From Streptomyces geranii (lineage in GTDB: Bacteria; Actinomycetota; Actinomycetes; Streptomycetales; Streptomycetaceae), in assembly GCF_002954775.1 (NCBI RefSeq), contig NZ_KZ672952.1, forward strand, positions 376,883-440,882: a DNA stretch of 64,000 bases. The letters run 5' to 3'. A program made the position numbers and the translations under genes. Shown one piece after another: positions 29,054 to 37,337 of this stretch. The first letter of the stretch is position 1. Each line of letters begins with the position of its first letter. Below the pieces are notes generated by a model, which was not told the origin of the DNA, did not search any database, and saw only the letters and a program-made list of their open reading frames with translations.

Positions 29054-30439
29054 CTATCGGGGGTCGGTACGGATCGCAGCGGGCAATCGTTGCCGGGTGG
29101 CGGGGTGATCGGGCTGCTCGCCGGTGATCGCACGCAGAATGTCGGCGGCGCGGACCGCCACGTTGGACAGCAGGGACGAGGTCAGCCCGTGGCTGTGCAG
29201 GACCCCGCCGTTGAGGAAGATCCGTTCGGGAACGCCGCGCAGCCGCAGCCGGTAGTCACGCTCGACGATCGGGAGATCCCCCTCGAACGATGACGACCCG
29301 TCAATGCTCGGCCCGAGCATGCTGCGGGTGTCCGCGGAACGGAACCCGGTGGCGAAGACGGCGGCGTCGACGTCGAGCGTGGTGCTGCCCCGGTTTCCCA
29401 GGTCCCGGATCGTCACGGTGACCCCGTCGGAGGCCTCGCTCAGCCGCTCGATCCCGGTGACCCGGTGCACGATCAGCCGACGCACACCACGCGTGCTCTC
29501 GTCGTACTCACGCCGGTAGAGGTCCTTGATGAGGTCGGCGTCGACGGCGGAGTAGTTGGTCTGCCAGTGATGGTCCAGCAGTTCCCGCTTGAGTTCCGGC
29601 GGTGCCGTGTAGAACTCGTCGACCGCCTCCGGATCGAAGATGCGGTTGGCGTAGGGCGTGTCATCGGACGGGGTGTAGCCGTACCGGCGGAAGGACGCGT
29701 GCACTTCGGCAGCGGGATACGAATCGTGCAGGTACGCGGCGACCTCCGCCGCGCTCTGCCCGGACCCCACGACGAGGAATCGGCCGTGCGGACGCGAGGG
29801 CAACTCGGCAAGCCTGTTCAGCAACTGATGGTTGTGGAACACCCTGGCTCCCGGCGCGATCCCCTCCGGCAGCACCGGCCGGCTGCCGGAGCCGATCACC
29901 ACATGACGTGCCGCGACCTTCGTCACCTTCGTCACCTCCGAGCCGTCGACCACGGACTCGAGCGTGACCTCGAACCTCCCGCCACTCCAGTCGATACGGG
30001 TCGCCCTCGTACCGTAGGAGACCGGGAGGTCGATCCGGCTCGCGGCCCAGCTCAGGTACCCGTGGAACTCACGTCTCGTCGGGAAGAACGTCTTGAGATT
30101 GATGAAGTCGAAGTACCGACCCTGTTCATGCAGGTAGTTCAGAAAGGTGAACGGACTGGTCGGGGTCCGCGGCGAGACCAGATCCTTCAGGAAGCTGATC
30201 TGCATGGTCGCGCCCGGCAACAACATCCCGTCATGCCACCCGAACCGCCGCCGGACATCGACGAACCTCGCCGTCAGCCGTCGGCCCGCACGACGGCGGT
30301 CGTTGAGTTCCTCGATCGCGATCGCCAGGCTCAGGTTCGACGGCCCGAAACCGATACCAAGAATGTCGACCTCGCCGTCGGCACGATCTCCCGATCCGGG
30401 ACGACGGTCATCGCCCTCGGTCAACTCATCCTTCGTCAT
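29054..30439 (-). CDS. L-ornithine N5-monooxygenase (hydroxamate precursor)
   Basis: 461 residues from ATG 30439, preceded by AAGGGG; an in-frame ATG at 30502 would add 21 atypical residues. FAD motif GIGFGPSNLSLAIA near the N-terminus, substrate-side MQISFLKDLV and SPFTFLNYLHEQGR, NADPH motif VVGSGQSAAEVAAYL, NYSAVDADLI, and the C-terminal ATGF-type motif VFATGFRSAD. The family hydroxylates the side-chain amine of ornithine (or lysine) using FAD, NADPH and oxygen. It implies at least one N5-hydroxyornithine hydroxamate in the siderophore. First gene of the mbtH-panD operon. Confidence 0.93.
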   Translation of the reverse strand: MTKDELTEGDDRRPGSGDRADGEVDILGIGFGPSNLSLAIAIEELNDRRRAGRRLTARFVDVRRRFGWHDGMLLPGATMQISFLKDLVSPRTPTSPFTFLNYLHEQGRYFDFINLKTFFPTRREFHGYLSWAASRIDLPVSYGTRATRIDWSGGRFEVTLESVVDGSEVTKVTKVAARHVVIGSGSRPVLPEGIAPGARVFHNHQLLNRLAELPSRPHGRFLVVGSGQSAAEVAAYLHDSYPAAEVHASFRRYGYTPSDDTPYANRIFDPEAVDEFYTAPPELKRELLDHHWQTNYSAVDADLIKDLYRREYDESTRGVRRLIVHRVTGIERLSEASDGVTVTIRDLGNRGSTTLDVDAAVFATGFRSADTRSMLGPSIDGSSSFEGDLPIVERDYRLRLRGVPERIFLNGGVLHSHGLTSSLLSNVAVRAADILRAITGEQPDHPATRQRLPAAIRTDPR

Positions 30440-30528
30440 CCGGGATTGGCCCCTTTTGGCACAGGTCGCGAACGAACGGCGCAATGACCGGCCATCCCTC
30501 ATCGAGGGCCAACCGTAGCACCAATAAC

Positions 30529-30547
30529 TTAGGTAAACCTAACCTCA
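30529..30547. promoter_or_regulatory. Iron box upstream of the ornithine hydroxylase operon
   Basis: TTAGGTAAACCTAACCTCA, 15 of 19 to the consensus by eye. It lies between the hydroxylase start and the 3' end of the flavoprotein gene. Confidence 0.8.
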
Positions 30548-30610
30548 GTTGGTGTGCGCCGCAAGCCATCGCGACACACCTCTGAGGAGATCGCCGGTCC
30601 GATCGGCGGC

Positions 30611-32059
30611 TCAGGCGAGCGAGCCGGCACGTCGCCCGATCACCATTCCCGCGGTCAGGCCGGCACCTGTCGGGTAGTTCGCGCTGAAGAGCCCGCCGAG
30701 CGTCTCACCACACGCGAAGAGTCCGGGGATGGGCTCACCCGACCGATCGAGCACCCGGCCGTCGACGTCACCGCGAAGGCCACCGAAGGTGAAGCTGATT
30801 CCACAGGTCACCGCATACGCGTAGTACGGCGGCGCCTCGACCGCCGCCGCCCAGTTGCTCTTGACGGGCTCCACCGCCGCGCTGCGGCCGTCCTTGATCG
30901 TCGGATCGAGCGGACGGCTGGTGTCGATCGACGAGTTGAACTCCCGAACCGTCCGCACGAATCCGTCGACATCGACATCCATGGCCGCGGCAAGCTCTTC
31001 GACGCTGTCGGCGACGAGCGGGACGATCCCGGGCATCTCGTACTCGTACGCCGCCAGCATCGGGCGCGACTTCGCGTCGAACACCTGAAACGCCACCGAA
31101 CCCGGCTGTTCGAGGATCACCTTGCCGTACTTCGCGTACGTGTAGTTGCGAAAGTCCGCGCCTTCGTCGAAGAACCGCTGACCCCGGCGGTTGACGACGA
31201 TGCCGAGCGGATAGCCGTACCTGCTGAGCCGGTTCGTCAAGGCCCGATTGCTCTCGTTCTCGGGAAACGACGCGTCCCACGGAACGCTGTGGCAGGTCGA
31301 CCAGTCGCCTCCACGATCCGCGCCAATCTCCAGCGCCGCGCCTATCAGGTCACCGGTGTTGTACGGCGTGCCACGCACCTTCGCGTGCTGCCAGCCGTCG
31401 CCCAGGTAGCGCTGACGCCATTGCGGATTCGCCTCGAAACCGCCGCTGGCGATCACCACCGACTCCGCCGTCAGCTCCTGATCGCCCATCCGAACGCCGA
31501 CGACCGCACCACCGTCAGTCATCAGCCCCGTGACCGGGCAGTCGTAGCGCACCTCGACTCCGAGTCGTGACGCGACGCGCTCATGAGCCGACATCAGCCC
31601 AGGTCCGCCGTCGACGTTGCACACGTGCGATCCACCCCAGAACACGAAGGTGCCGTCGGGATGTTGGTGAGCCTGCCGCTCGTACATCAACTGGAATCGC
31701 AGCCCCAGCGAATGCAGCCAGCGGACGGCGTCACGCGAGCCTTCGACGACAGCCTCGGCGAGTTCCTTGTCGCCCCGCCCTCCGGTGACCCGCTCCAGAT
31801 CGGCCAGGAACTCCGCCGCCGGATAAGGGGGGACCTCGGTACGCGCGTGGCGCTCATCAGGGTCGAGGACCTGGAGCAGGTCGCCGAGCCCGTCGTGCAC
31901 CATCCGGGTCGAACCCAGGGTGTAGTAGCTGTTCCCACCGGCGTGCGCCCGCGGCGCCTTCTCCAGCAGCACTACGCGTCGCCCGCGCTCGGCCGCCGCG
32001 TGAGCTGCGCAGTAACCGGCGTTTCCGCCGCCCACCACCACAACCTCCGGATCGCGCAT
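30611..32059 (-). CDS. FAD-dependent dehydrogenase, TcuA (tricarballylate dehydrogenase)/fumarate-reductase-like
   Basis: 482 residues from ATG 32059, which has GGGGAGGTGG just upstream; a longer frame to 32284 would read through the iron box and is rejected. Dinucleotide fold VVVVGGGNAGYCAAHAAAERG, FAD motifs GGNSYYTLG and SANYPTGAGLTAG, and the family GG(L)RGD turn near the active site. Related enzymes oxidise or reduce C-C bonds next to carboxylates. It has its own iron box and diverges from the DapB-like gene, so it probably acts in building an unusual siderophore unit. The substrate is unknown. Confidence 0.8.
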   Translation of the reverse strand: MRDPEVVVVGGGNAGYCAAHAAAERGRRVVLLEKAPRAHAGGNSYYTLGSTRMVHDGLGDLLQVLDPDERHARTEVPPYPAAEFLADLERVTGGRGDKELAEAVVEGSRDAVRWLHSLGLRFQLMYERQAHQHPDGTFVFWGGSHVCNVDGGPGLMSAHERVASRLGVEVRYDCPVTGLMTDGGAVVGVRMGDQELTAESVVIASGGFEANPQWRQRYLGDGWQHAKVRGTPYNTGDLIGAALEIGADRGGDWSTCHSVPWDASFPENESNRALTNRLSRYGYPLGIVVNRRGQRFFDEGADFRNYTYAKYGKVILEQPGSVAFQVFDAKSRPMLAAYEYEMPGIVPLVADSVEELAAAMDVDVDGFVRTVREFNSSIDTSRPLDPTIKDGRSAAVEPVKSNWAAAVEAPPYYAYAVTCGISFTFGGLRGDVDGRVLDRSGEPIPGLFACGETLGGLFSANYPTGAGLTAGMVIGRRAGSLA

Positions 32060-32232
32060 GTCCACCTCCCCACCGACAGCCGCATCCCTTCGGGAACCAA
32101 GCTGCCTCGTCAACCCAGGTGATCTGCCACCGCCAGCCCGACCGGCCGGAACCGACCGTGGCCAGGCCGAGCGGCGGCCCTGTCCGTGTGAGCCGCGGCC
32201 GGTCCTTGGCCCGCCGCTCACTCTGCAGCAAT

Positions 32233-32251
32233 GCAGCTTAGCCTTACCTAA
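32233..32251. promoter_or_regulatory. Iron box upstream of the flavoprotein gene
   Basis: GCAGCTTAGCCTTACCTAA: the right half-site is nearly perfect, the left half weak (14 of 19 by eye). It leaves a leader of about 170 bases to the ATG at 32059. Confidence 0.6.
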
Positions 32252-32397
32252 ATTGAATGATCGTGTGTTCTGGACCACTGCCACCGAGGTGACGAGTCGG
32301 GCGAGGCGGCGCTTGCGGAGGCAACTTCCGGCATCCAGAACCGCCCCGCCCGCAGATCCCGTCCGCGGGACTCAGGCACTGGAGGCGGGCGGCCAAC

Positions 32398-32416
32398 ATA
32401 GGTTAGGCTAACCATA
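32398..32416. promoter_or_regulatory. Iron box abutting the dapB-like start codon
   Basis: ATAGGTTAGGCTAACCATA, the best match in the window (16 of 19 by eye). Its last base is the A of the ATG. No Shine-Dalgarno sequence is possible between promoter and start, which points to a leaderless transcript. Confidence 0.85.
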
Positions 32417-33162
32417 TGAATCGAGTTGCTGTGTTGGGGTCCCGCGGGCGGATGGGCGTGGCGTCGATCCGCGCGATCGAGGCCAGCTCCGACTTGACCG
32501 TGGTTGCCGAGATCGACGTTGATGACGACGTACAGGACATCGTCGACCACAACGCCGATGTCGTGCTCGTGTTCTCGCCGCCGGACGTTGCCCACGAGCA
32601 GGTCCAGTGGTGCATCAAGCAAGGCGTTCATGTGGTGGTGGGGACATCCGGCTTCGACGAGCGGGCTGTGGAGCAGATCCGCGCCGCGCTGGTCGACCAT
32701 GGTGACGTCAGCGTGTTCGTCGTTCCGAACTTCTCGCTCGGTGCGGTGCTGATGACCAAGTTCGCCACCAAGGCCGCCCCGTTCTTCGAGTCGGTCGAGA
32801 TCATCGAGATGCATCATCCTGACAAGGCTGACGCACCATCAGGAACCGCGCTGCACACGGCCGAACTGATCGGTCGCGCTCGTGCCGAAGCGGGTTGCGC
32901 CCAGTCACCCGATGCCACCTACCTCGACCCGCATGGCGTGCGGGGCGGGCGGATCGAGGGAGTCTCCGTACACTCGGTCCGAGTCCGTGGGTTCATGTCG
33001 TCGCAAGAGGTGCTGTTCGGCGTCGACGGCGAGATCCTGAGGCTGCGATACGACTCCGTGACACGCGAGTCCCTCATGCCCGGAGTGCTCACCGCGCTGC
33101 GCGCCGTCCCGAGTCTCACCGGAGTGACGGTCGGACTCGACGCCGTACTCGGCCTGGACTGA
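32416..33162 (+). CDS. dapB: Dihydrodipicolinate-reductase-family protein under iron control
   Basis: 248 residues, full length for DapB. The N-terminal NAD(P) loop is GSRGRMG. The catalytic signature EMHHPDKADAPSGTA retains the His pair and the Lys, so it should be active. DapB makes tetrahydrodipicolinate on the lysine/diaminopimelate route. Finding it with an iron box, divergent from a TcuA-like flavoprotein and at the end of a siderophore cluster, suggests a specialised paralogue feeding a siderophore building block. The housekeeping copy is presumably elsewhere. The coding sequence ends 18 bases before the remnant zone. Confidence 0.85.
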   Translation: MNRVAVLGSRGRMGVASIRAIEASSDLTVVAEIDVDDDVQDIVDHNADVVLVFSPPDVAHEQVQWCIKQGVHVVVGTSGFDERAVEQIRAALVDHGDVSVFVVPNFSLGAVLMTKFATKAAPFFESVEIIEMHHPDKADAPSGTALHTAELIGRARAEAGCAQSPDATYLDPHGVRGGRIEGVSVHSVRVRGFMSSQEVLFGVDGEILRLRYDSVTRESLMPGVLTALRAVPSLTGVTVGLDAVLGLD

Positions 33163-33249
33163 CCAGATTCCGACTCTCTCCGCATGACGATCAACGACCT
33201 CGGTGCAGGTGAAGGCGACACCGCGTCCCTGACCACGCCGGCGCAGCCG

Positions 33250-33393
33250 GACGATCAGACGGTCGTACGGCGCCTGGTCGGGGTAGCCGAGTCCACCATT
33301 GCCGGTGACGACGTGCACATCGCCGTAGCCGGTGGCGGTCAGCGCTTGTGAGGCTTTCGCGGTCACGTCCGGGTCGATGTCGATCGTGGTCAT
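33250..33393 (-). pseudogene. Fragment of a protein-L-isoaspartate methyltransferase-like gene
   Basis: About 48 codons read TTIDIDPDVTAKASQALTAT and continue GYGDVHVVTGNGGLGYPD...YDRLIV, the SAM-binding middle of the PCMT family. The frame then turns into unrelated sequence (RLRRRGQGR), and the upstream half is absent. The remaining bases of 33163-33650 show no intact gene. Confidence 0.65.
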
Positions 33394-33653
33394 CAGGCCG
33401 CGCGGCCGGTCAACTGGGCGAGAAGACAGGCGTGTCCAGCAGGGACCCGTTCAACCTCGTTGAGCTGCGCGCACCCCGCCCTGCGGACCTCGGCGACCCT
33501 CTCCGCGCGCAGCGTCGTCGGCGACTGTGAGCTGGACGGTGCTCGCCGAGAAGACAGCGGGGTCCACTCGGTACAGCCCGAGGCAGTCAACGGCGAAGGT
33601 GGTGCTAAGCCAACAAGCACGTCCGGACGGGGCCGTTGAGGCATCGCTTGGCG

Positions 33654-33893
33654 ATGGTCATCGTCGTGGGCCGGGTGATTGACCAGGTGACCGTGGAAGC
33701 GGCGGTCACCGATGCGCACCTTGCTTCGCTGCTCGGGCGGCACCGCGTGCGCGGATGGGTACCTCCTGGTGGCAAGGTCGAGCCGGGCGAAACGCCTCGG
33801 ACAGCTGCGGCCCGCGAACTCGCGGAGGAGGCCGGCGTGGCGAGCGAGTTGCTGCCGGTGCCGGCCGCGATGGCTGTCCGCTCCCTCCGTTGA
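33654..33893 (+). pseudogene. Truncated NUDIX hydrolase
   Basis: 79 codons with a complete Nudix box (GGKVEPGETPRTAAARELAEEAGV pattern, that is GX5EX7REXXEEXG), but the frame stops shortly after it, where a full protein would continue for another 50-80 residues. The IS110-type remnant begins within about 20 bases of the stop, which suggests an insertion caused the truncation. Regulatory loci pairing PCMT-like methyltransferase and NUDIX genes are common in Streptomyces, so this and the fragment at 33250-33393 may be one decayed locus. Confidence 0.6.
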
Positions 33894-33912
33894 TCTACCT
33901 CACCGGCCTGGC

Positions 33913-34102
33913 CGTCCATCAACCGGCTGCGCGAACAACTCCTGAAGATCTTCCCGGCCTTGGAGCGTGCCCTGACCCGCAAGGGCCAAGGGCTCGTCGT
34001 CGCGGCCACCGGTGGAGACCTTGCAGCTTTCGGCACCCCGGACCGGCTGCTGATCGTCACCTACGCCCAGTTCCGGCTCGTCCCCGCCCGCATCCCGACG
34101 GG
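33913..34102 (+). mobile_element. IS110-family transposase remnant
   Basis: The plus frame reads INRLREQLLKIFPALERAL, then jumps to AATGGDLAAFGTPDRL. Both are conserved segments of IS110 transposases (an internal helix and the C-terminal transposase_20 region) that are normally well separated. So this is a deleted, frameshifted relic without ends. Confidence 0.6.
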
Positions 34103-34200
34103 AGTTCAGGAACCTTGCCCACGAAGACCGGACCTCCGGCCAGCGCACCGAAACCCTCAACACCAGGACCAGGAAGACCACTTGGTTCGAGCGCGCGCGA

Positions 34201-34229
34201 GCCCCGGGACTCCTTGGAAGTCCCGGGGC
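34201..34229. terminator. Perfect 11-bp hairpin downstream of the PRC-barrel gene
   Basis: GCCCCGGGACT, loop CCTTGGA, AGTCCCGGGGC. Located 26 bases past the stop of the minus-strand gene at 34255-34611; no T-run. Confidence 0.8.
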
Positions 34230-34254
34230 CGCGGTGCCCGGAGTGGGCGGTGGG

Positions 34255-34611
34255 TCAGGCGAGGGGGTGGCCCTTGCCGTAGTAGGTGCCCAGTTCGTCG
34301 TGGTAGCCCTGGTTGCCGAGGTGCTTCTCTCGGTCGAACTCCGGAGCGTCCTTGATCTCCTGCTTGGTGCGGCCGACGAAGACCTTCCGCTCCTGCGGGT
34401 CGATGCCGATGACCGTGCTCGCCGGGAGCAGCACCTCCTTGCCGAAGATCCACACACCGGTGTCCACCACCAGGTAGGCGGCGCCGGCCTCGTCGGAGTG
34501 CTTGTCGACCTTGCCGATACCGCCGTCCGTGGCCTCCACCTTGAAGCCGACGAGGTCCACGCCCGACTGACGGCCGGCCGTCGAACCGTAATTCCACATA
34601 TTCTCGGTCAC
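34255..34611 (-). CDS. PRC-barrel domain protein
   Basis: 118 residues. The segment DLVGFKVEATDGGIGKVDKHSDE...YLVVDTGVWIFGKEVLLPASTVIGID is a PRC barrel, followed by an acidic, hydrophilic tail (YHDELGTYYGKGHPLA). Such proteins in Streptomyces are typically small cytosolic proteins linked to osmotic or general stress, but the function is not established. GGAGGAG lies upstream of the start. Monocistronic, with a clear terminator. The 175 bases upstream carry no recognisable operator. Confidence 0.8.
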   Translation of the reverse strand: MTENMWNYGSTAGRQSGVDLVGFKVEATDGGIGKVDKHSDEAGAAYLVVDTGVWIFGKEVLLPASTVIGIDPQERKVFVGRTKQEIKDAPEFDREKHLGNQGYHDELGTYYGKGHPLA

Positions 34612-34786
34612 CCGAAAACAACTCCTCCGGTAAACGGAGAACGGCAGGGATTTCCGCCGTTCCTCCTTTTTCCGTACGTCCTGTGCGACGGTCTCAGTGA
34701 CCGTCCCGTCTGCGAGTGCCCAACGTCCTTGGTCTCACTCACATCGGATCCATCATTCTTTCTTGAAACGCATTGACGCAGGTCAG

Positions 34787-34969
34787 CTACCAGCGATACC
34801 TGCGTCCGCTCCCGCCCTTCGGACGGGCGACGAATCCGATCAGCCACAACACCAGAACGGCAATGGCAACCCACCACAGGATTTTCAGTGCGAAACCCGC
34901 ACCGAAAAGAATCAGGACCAGCAGAAGAACGAGAATCAGGGCCTGCCCGGGTGAGTCCGGGCGTCTCAC
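34787..34969 (-). CDS. Small hydrophobic membrane protein
   Basis: 60 residues: a short charged N-terminus, two closely spaced hydrophobic stretches (ALILVLLLVLILFGAGFAL and WWVAIAVLVLWLIGFVA), then a basic tail. Predicted membrane hairpin. The GTG start overlaps the stop of the upstream ATP-binding protein gene (GTGA), so the two are co-translated. Small proteins of this kind are common stress-induced genes in Streptomyces. No specific function can be assigned. Confidence 0.75.
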   Translation of the reverse strand: MRRPDSPGQALILVLLLVLILFGAGFALKILWWVAIAVLVLWLIGFVARPKGGSGRRYRW

Positions 34970-35448
34970 CGAGGGCCGACCGAGCCGTCCGTCAGGGCGA
35001 TCCGGGCGGTCACACTCTTGCCCGCCGGTTCCAGCCGGACCTGGAACGCCTGGACGACGGCCATGACGATCTCCAGCCCGTGCTGGCCGACCCTTCCCGG
35101 CTCGACCGGGCGGGCCACGGGCAGCACCCGGACTCCGTCCCGTACGGTCACCTCCACCGCGTCGTCCACGATGCGCAGCTCCATCCGCAGTGGCCCGGGA
35201 GCGTACTTGTGGGCGTTGGTGACCAACTCGCTCACGACCAGCTGGGCGAGGCCGACGGCCCGCGTGGAGACGGCCATGCCGTGATCGGCCCGGGCCCGGC
35301 CGAGGAAGTCCGCCATCAGGTGGCGGGCTCGGGCGATGCAGGTTCCGTCGCCGTCGCTGTCCCCGTCGTCGTCGCCGTCCAGAGCGATGATGACGGCTGC
35401 CGGACGGCTGTCCGGCTCCCCCTGGGCATCACCATCGACAGACTTCAC
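34966..35448 (-). CDS. RsbW-like ATP-binding regulatory protein (HATPase_c)
   Basis: 160 residues. The N box SELVTNAHKYAPGPL and the following G1-like region (VEPGRVGQHGLEIVMAVVQAF) identify a GHKL kinase fold of the anti-sigma-factor type. An acidic Asp/Gly-rich insert (about 24-34) precedes it. GTG start with AAGGTGAC upstream. It is divergent from rsbR across a 250-base intergenic region, suggesting a shared stress regulon. A partner sigma factor or antagonist is not in the window. Confidence 0.8.
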   Translation of the reverse strand: MKSVDGDAQGEPDSRPAAVIIALDGDDDGDSDGDGTCIARARHLMADFLGRARADHGMAVSTRAVGLAQLVVSELVTNAHKYAPGPLRMELRIVDDAVEVTVRDGVRVLPVARPVEPGRVGQHGLEIVMAVVQAFQVRLEPAGKSVTARIALTDGSVGPR

Positions 35449-35698
35449 GCCGTGTCACCTTCGTTTCCGTCGTCTGTCGGCGGATACCCGGTCCGGGGCG
35501 GCTCATGTTCCTCTCACCCGCATTACCCGTAGTACTCCCGTATCCCCCGATTGTCCGAGCCCAGCTCCCCGTGGGGTCCGGGCCCGCACTCAACGGCGTC
35601 AACACGCTTGTCCGCGTCCACACCCTCGCCCCACCCCGTGCCGTAGCCTGCGGACGCCAGCAGTGGCACACATTTACGAATATCGAAGGAGTATCCGA

Positions 35699-36550
35699 AT
35701 GGTGAAGCGAGACAACGCTGCGGACCTGATGGGGCTCCTGTCGAACGGCGACCGGGATCTGGCCGCCATGTGGGTCGCGGAGGTCGCGGGGTCGCTGGGG
35801 AGCCGGGTGGGCTCCGCGGAACTCGACCGGGAACTGCGGGAACTGTACGAGGCCCTGGTCCAGGCCCTGCGCCAGGGCGCCGTCGACGTCCACTCGGAGG
35901 AGATGTCCGAAGTCCGCGCCCTGCTGGCCGAGTTGTCCCGCAACCGGGCCCGTCAGGGGTTCTCGCCGAGTGAGACCGCCATCAGCGTCTTCGCGCTGAA
36001 ACGGGTCCTCGAACCCATGCTGGAGAACGGCTCCGCCGACGAGATCCCCGCCTATCTGCGGCTCGCCCGGATCCTGGACGGGCTGGGGCTCTTCACCATC
36101 GAGACCTACACGCGGACACGCGACGAACTCATCACCGCGCAGGCGGAGCAGCTCCTCGAACTGTCCACGCCTGTCGTCCGGTTGTGGGACGGGGTCATCG
36201 CCGTACCGCTGGTCGGCACACTCGACTCGGCGCGGACCCAGGTCGTGATGGAGAAGCTGTTGCAGGCCCTCGTGGACACCGGCTCGGAGCAGGCCATCAT
36301 CGACATCACGGGCGTTCCGGCCGTGGACACCCAGGTCGCCCAGCATCTGCTCAAGACCATCGTCGCCGCCCGGCTGATGGGCGCCGAGTGCACCGTGTCC
36401 GGCATCAGTCCGCAGATCGCCCAGACCATCGTCGCGCTGGGCATCGAGTTCGACGGCATCGTCACGAAGGCGAGCCTGGCCGACGCCCTCAAACTGGCCC
36501 TGCGCAGGTCCGGCGTGGACATGGTCGCGCACACCGGTACGCGGCGATGA
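35699..36550 (+). CDS. RsbR-type stressosome/co-antagonist protein
   Basis: 283 residues from ATG 35699 with GAAGGAG eight bases upstream. The N-terminal half is an alpha-helical, non-haem-globin-like RsbR sensor. The C-terminal STAS domain (about 165-275) contains LVGTLDSARTQVVMEKLLQAL and IIDITGVPAVDTQVAQHLLKT, with a Thr at the phosphorylation position (ITGVPAVDT). Followed by RsbS and RsbT with ATGA overlaps. By homology it forms the stressosome shell with RsbS and modulates RsbT kinase. Confidence 0.88.
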   Translation: MVKRDNAADLMGLLSNGDRDLAAMWVAEVAGSLGSRVGSAELDRELRELYEALVQALRQGAVDVHSEEMSEVRALLAELSRNRARQGFSPSETAISVFALKRVLEPMLENGSADEIPAYLRLARILDGLGLFTIETYTRTRDELITAQAEQLLELSTPVVRLWDGVIAVPLVGTLDSARTQVVMEKLLQALVDTGSEQAIIDITGVPAVDTQVAQHLLKTIVAARLMGAECTVSGISPQIAQTIVALGIEFDGIVTKASLADALKLALRRSGVDMVAHTGTRR

Positions 36551-36918
36551 GCGAGCGCATTCCGATCCTGCGGATCGGCGACACCCTGCTGGTGTCCGTC
36601 CAGACCGACCTGGAGGACCAGACCGTCCTCAACCTCCAGGAAGACCTGGCCGACCAGATCGTGGCCAGGTCCGCCCAGGGCGTCATCATCGACATCAGCG
36701 CCCTGGAGATCGTCGACTCCTTCGTGGGACGCATGCTTGCGACGATCGCCGCCATCTCCCGCATGCTCGACGCAAGGACCGTGGTCGTCGGCATGCGCCC
36801 GGCGGTGGCCATCACCCTGGTCGAACTGGGCCTCTCGCTCGGCGGCGTCAGCACCGCCCTCGATCTGGAGAAGGGGCTGGCGAAACTGAGCCGGCCCACC
36901 AGTTCGGCCCCGCAGTGA
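36547..36918 (+). CDS. rsbS: RsbS, single-domain STAS antagonist
   Basis: 123 residues, STAS domain only. The phosphorylatable Ser lies in IIDISALEIVDSFVGRML, matching the RsbS pattern. The ATG overlaps the rsbR stop, and its own stop overlaps the GTG of rsbT. RsbS sequesters RsbT until phosphorylated. Confidence 0.9.
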   Translation: MSERIPILRIGDTLLVSVQTDLEDQTVLNLQEDLADQIVARSAQGVIIDISALEIVDSFVGRMLATIAAISRMLDARTVVVGMRPAVAITLVELGLSLGGVSTALDLEKGLAKLSRPTSSAPQ

Positions 36919-37337
36919 CCGCGCCCTGGACGGTCGACGAAGAGCCCCGGGTCCATCCCGTCGCGCGCAGCGGCGATCTCGTCCACGTCCGTCAGGTCAT
37001 CCGGGTACTCGCCCAGCGGTGCGGCCTGTCCCTGGTCGACCAGACGAAACTGATCACAGCGGCGAGCGAACTCGCCCGGAACGCACTGATCTACGGCGGC
37101 GGTGGCACGGTCAGGGCCGGCCTGGTCGAGGCGAACGGCAGACGCGGTGTGGCCGCCGTCTTCGAGGACTCGGGCCCGGGCATCTCCGACGTCGGACAGG
37201 CGATGACGGACGGCTGGACATCGGGCAGCGGCCTGGGCCTGGGCCTGAGCGGGGCCCGACGCCTCGTCGACGACTTCGAACTCAGCACCGTACCGGGCGA
37301 GGGAACGGCCGTGACCATCGTGAAGTGGGCACGGTGA
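36915..37337 (+). CDS. rsbT: RsbT, serine/threonine switch kinase
   Basis: 140 residues. GHKL ATP-binding motifs: N box ASELARNALIYG, G1 EDSGPGISD, G2 SGSGLGLGLSGARRLVD, and a GT segment GEGTAVTIVKW. The classic RsbT phosphorylates RsbS and RsbR and then activates a PP2C phosphatase. A candidate effector phosphatase is encoded four genes downstream (39845-41452). GTG start inside a GTGA overlap. Confidence 0.9.
   Translation: MTAPWTVDEEPRVHPVARSGDLVHVRQVIRVLAQRCGLSLVDQTKLITAASELARNALIYGGGGTVRAGLVEANGRRGVAAVFEDSGPGISDVGQAMTDGWTSGSGLGLGLSGARRLVDDFELSTVPGEGTAVTIVKWAR

Noticed and set aside
32060..32284. N-terminal extension of the TcuA-like protein
   Set aside because: It would translate through the iron box and lacks similarity to the family; ATG 32059 has a strong ribosome site and the FAD motif begins within ten residues.
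1..33162. Assigning the cluster to a named siderophore such as a madurastatin or cahuitamycin
   Set aside because: Beta-alanine, serine and hydroxyornithine are shared with such compounds, but the left part of the cluster is missing and the DapB/TcuA pair and duplicated modules do not fit anything I can name safely.
35449..35698. SigB-type promoter (GGGTAT at about 35484-35489 on the minus strand)
   Set aside because: The -10-like hexamer is present but I could not find a convincing -35 partner at the right spacing.
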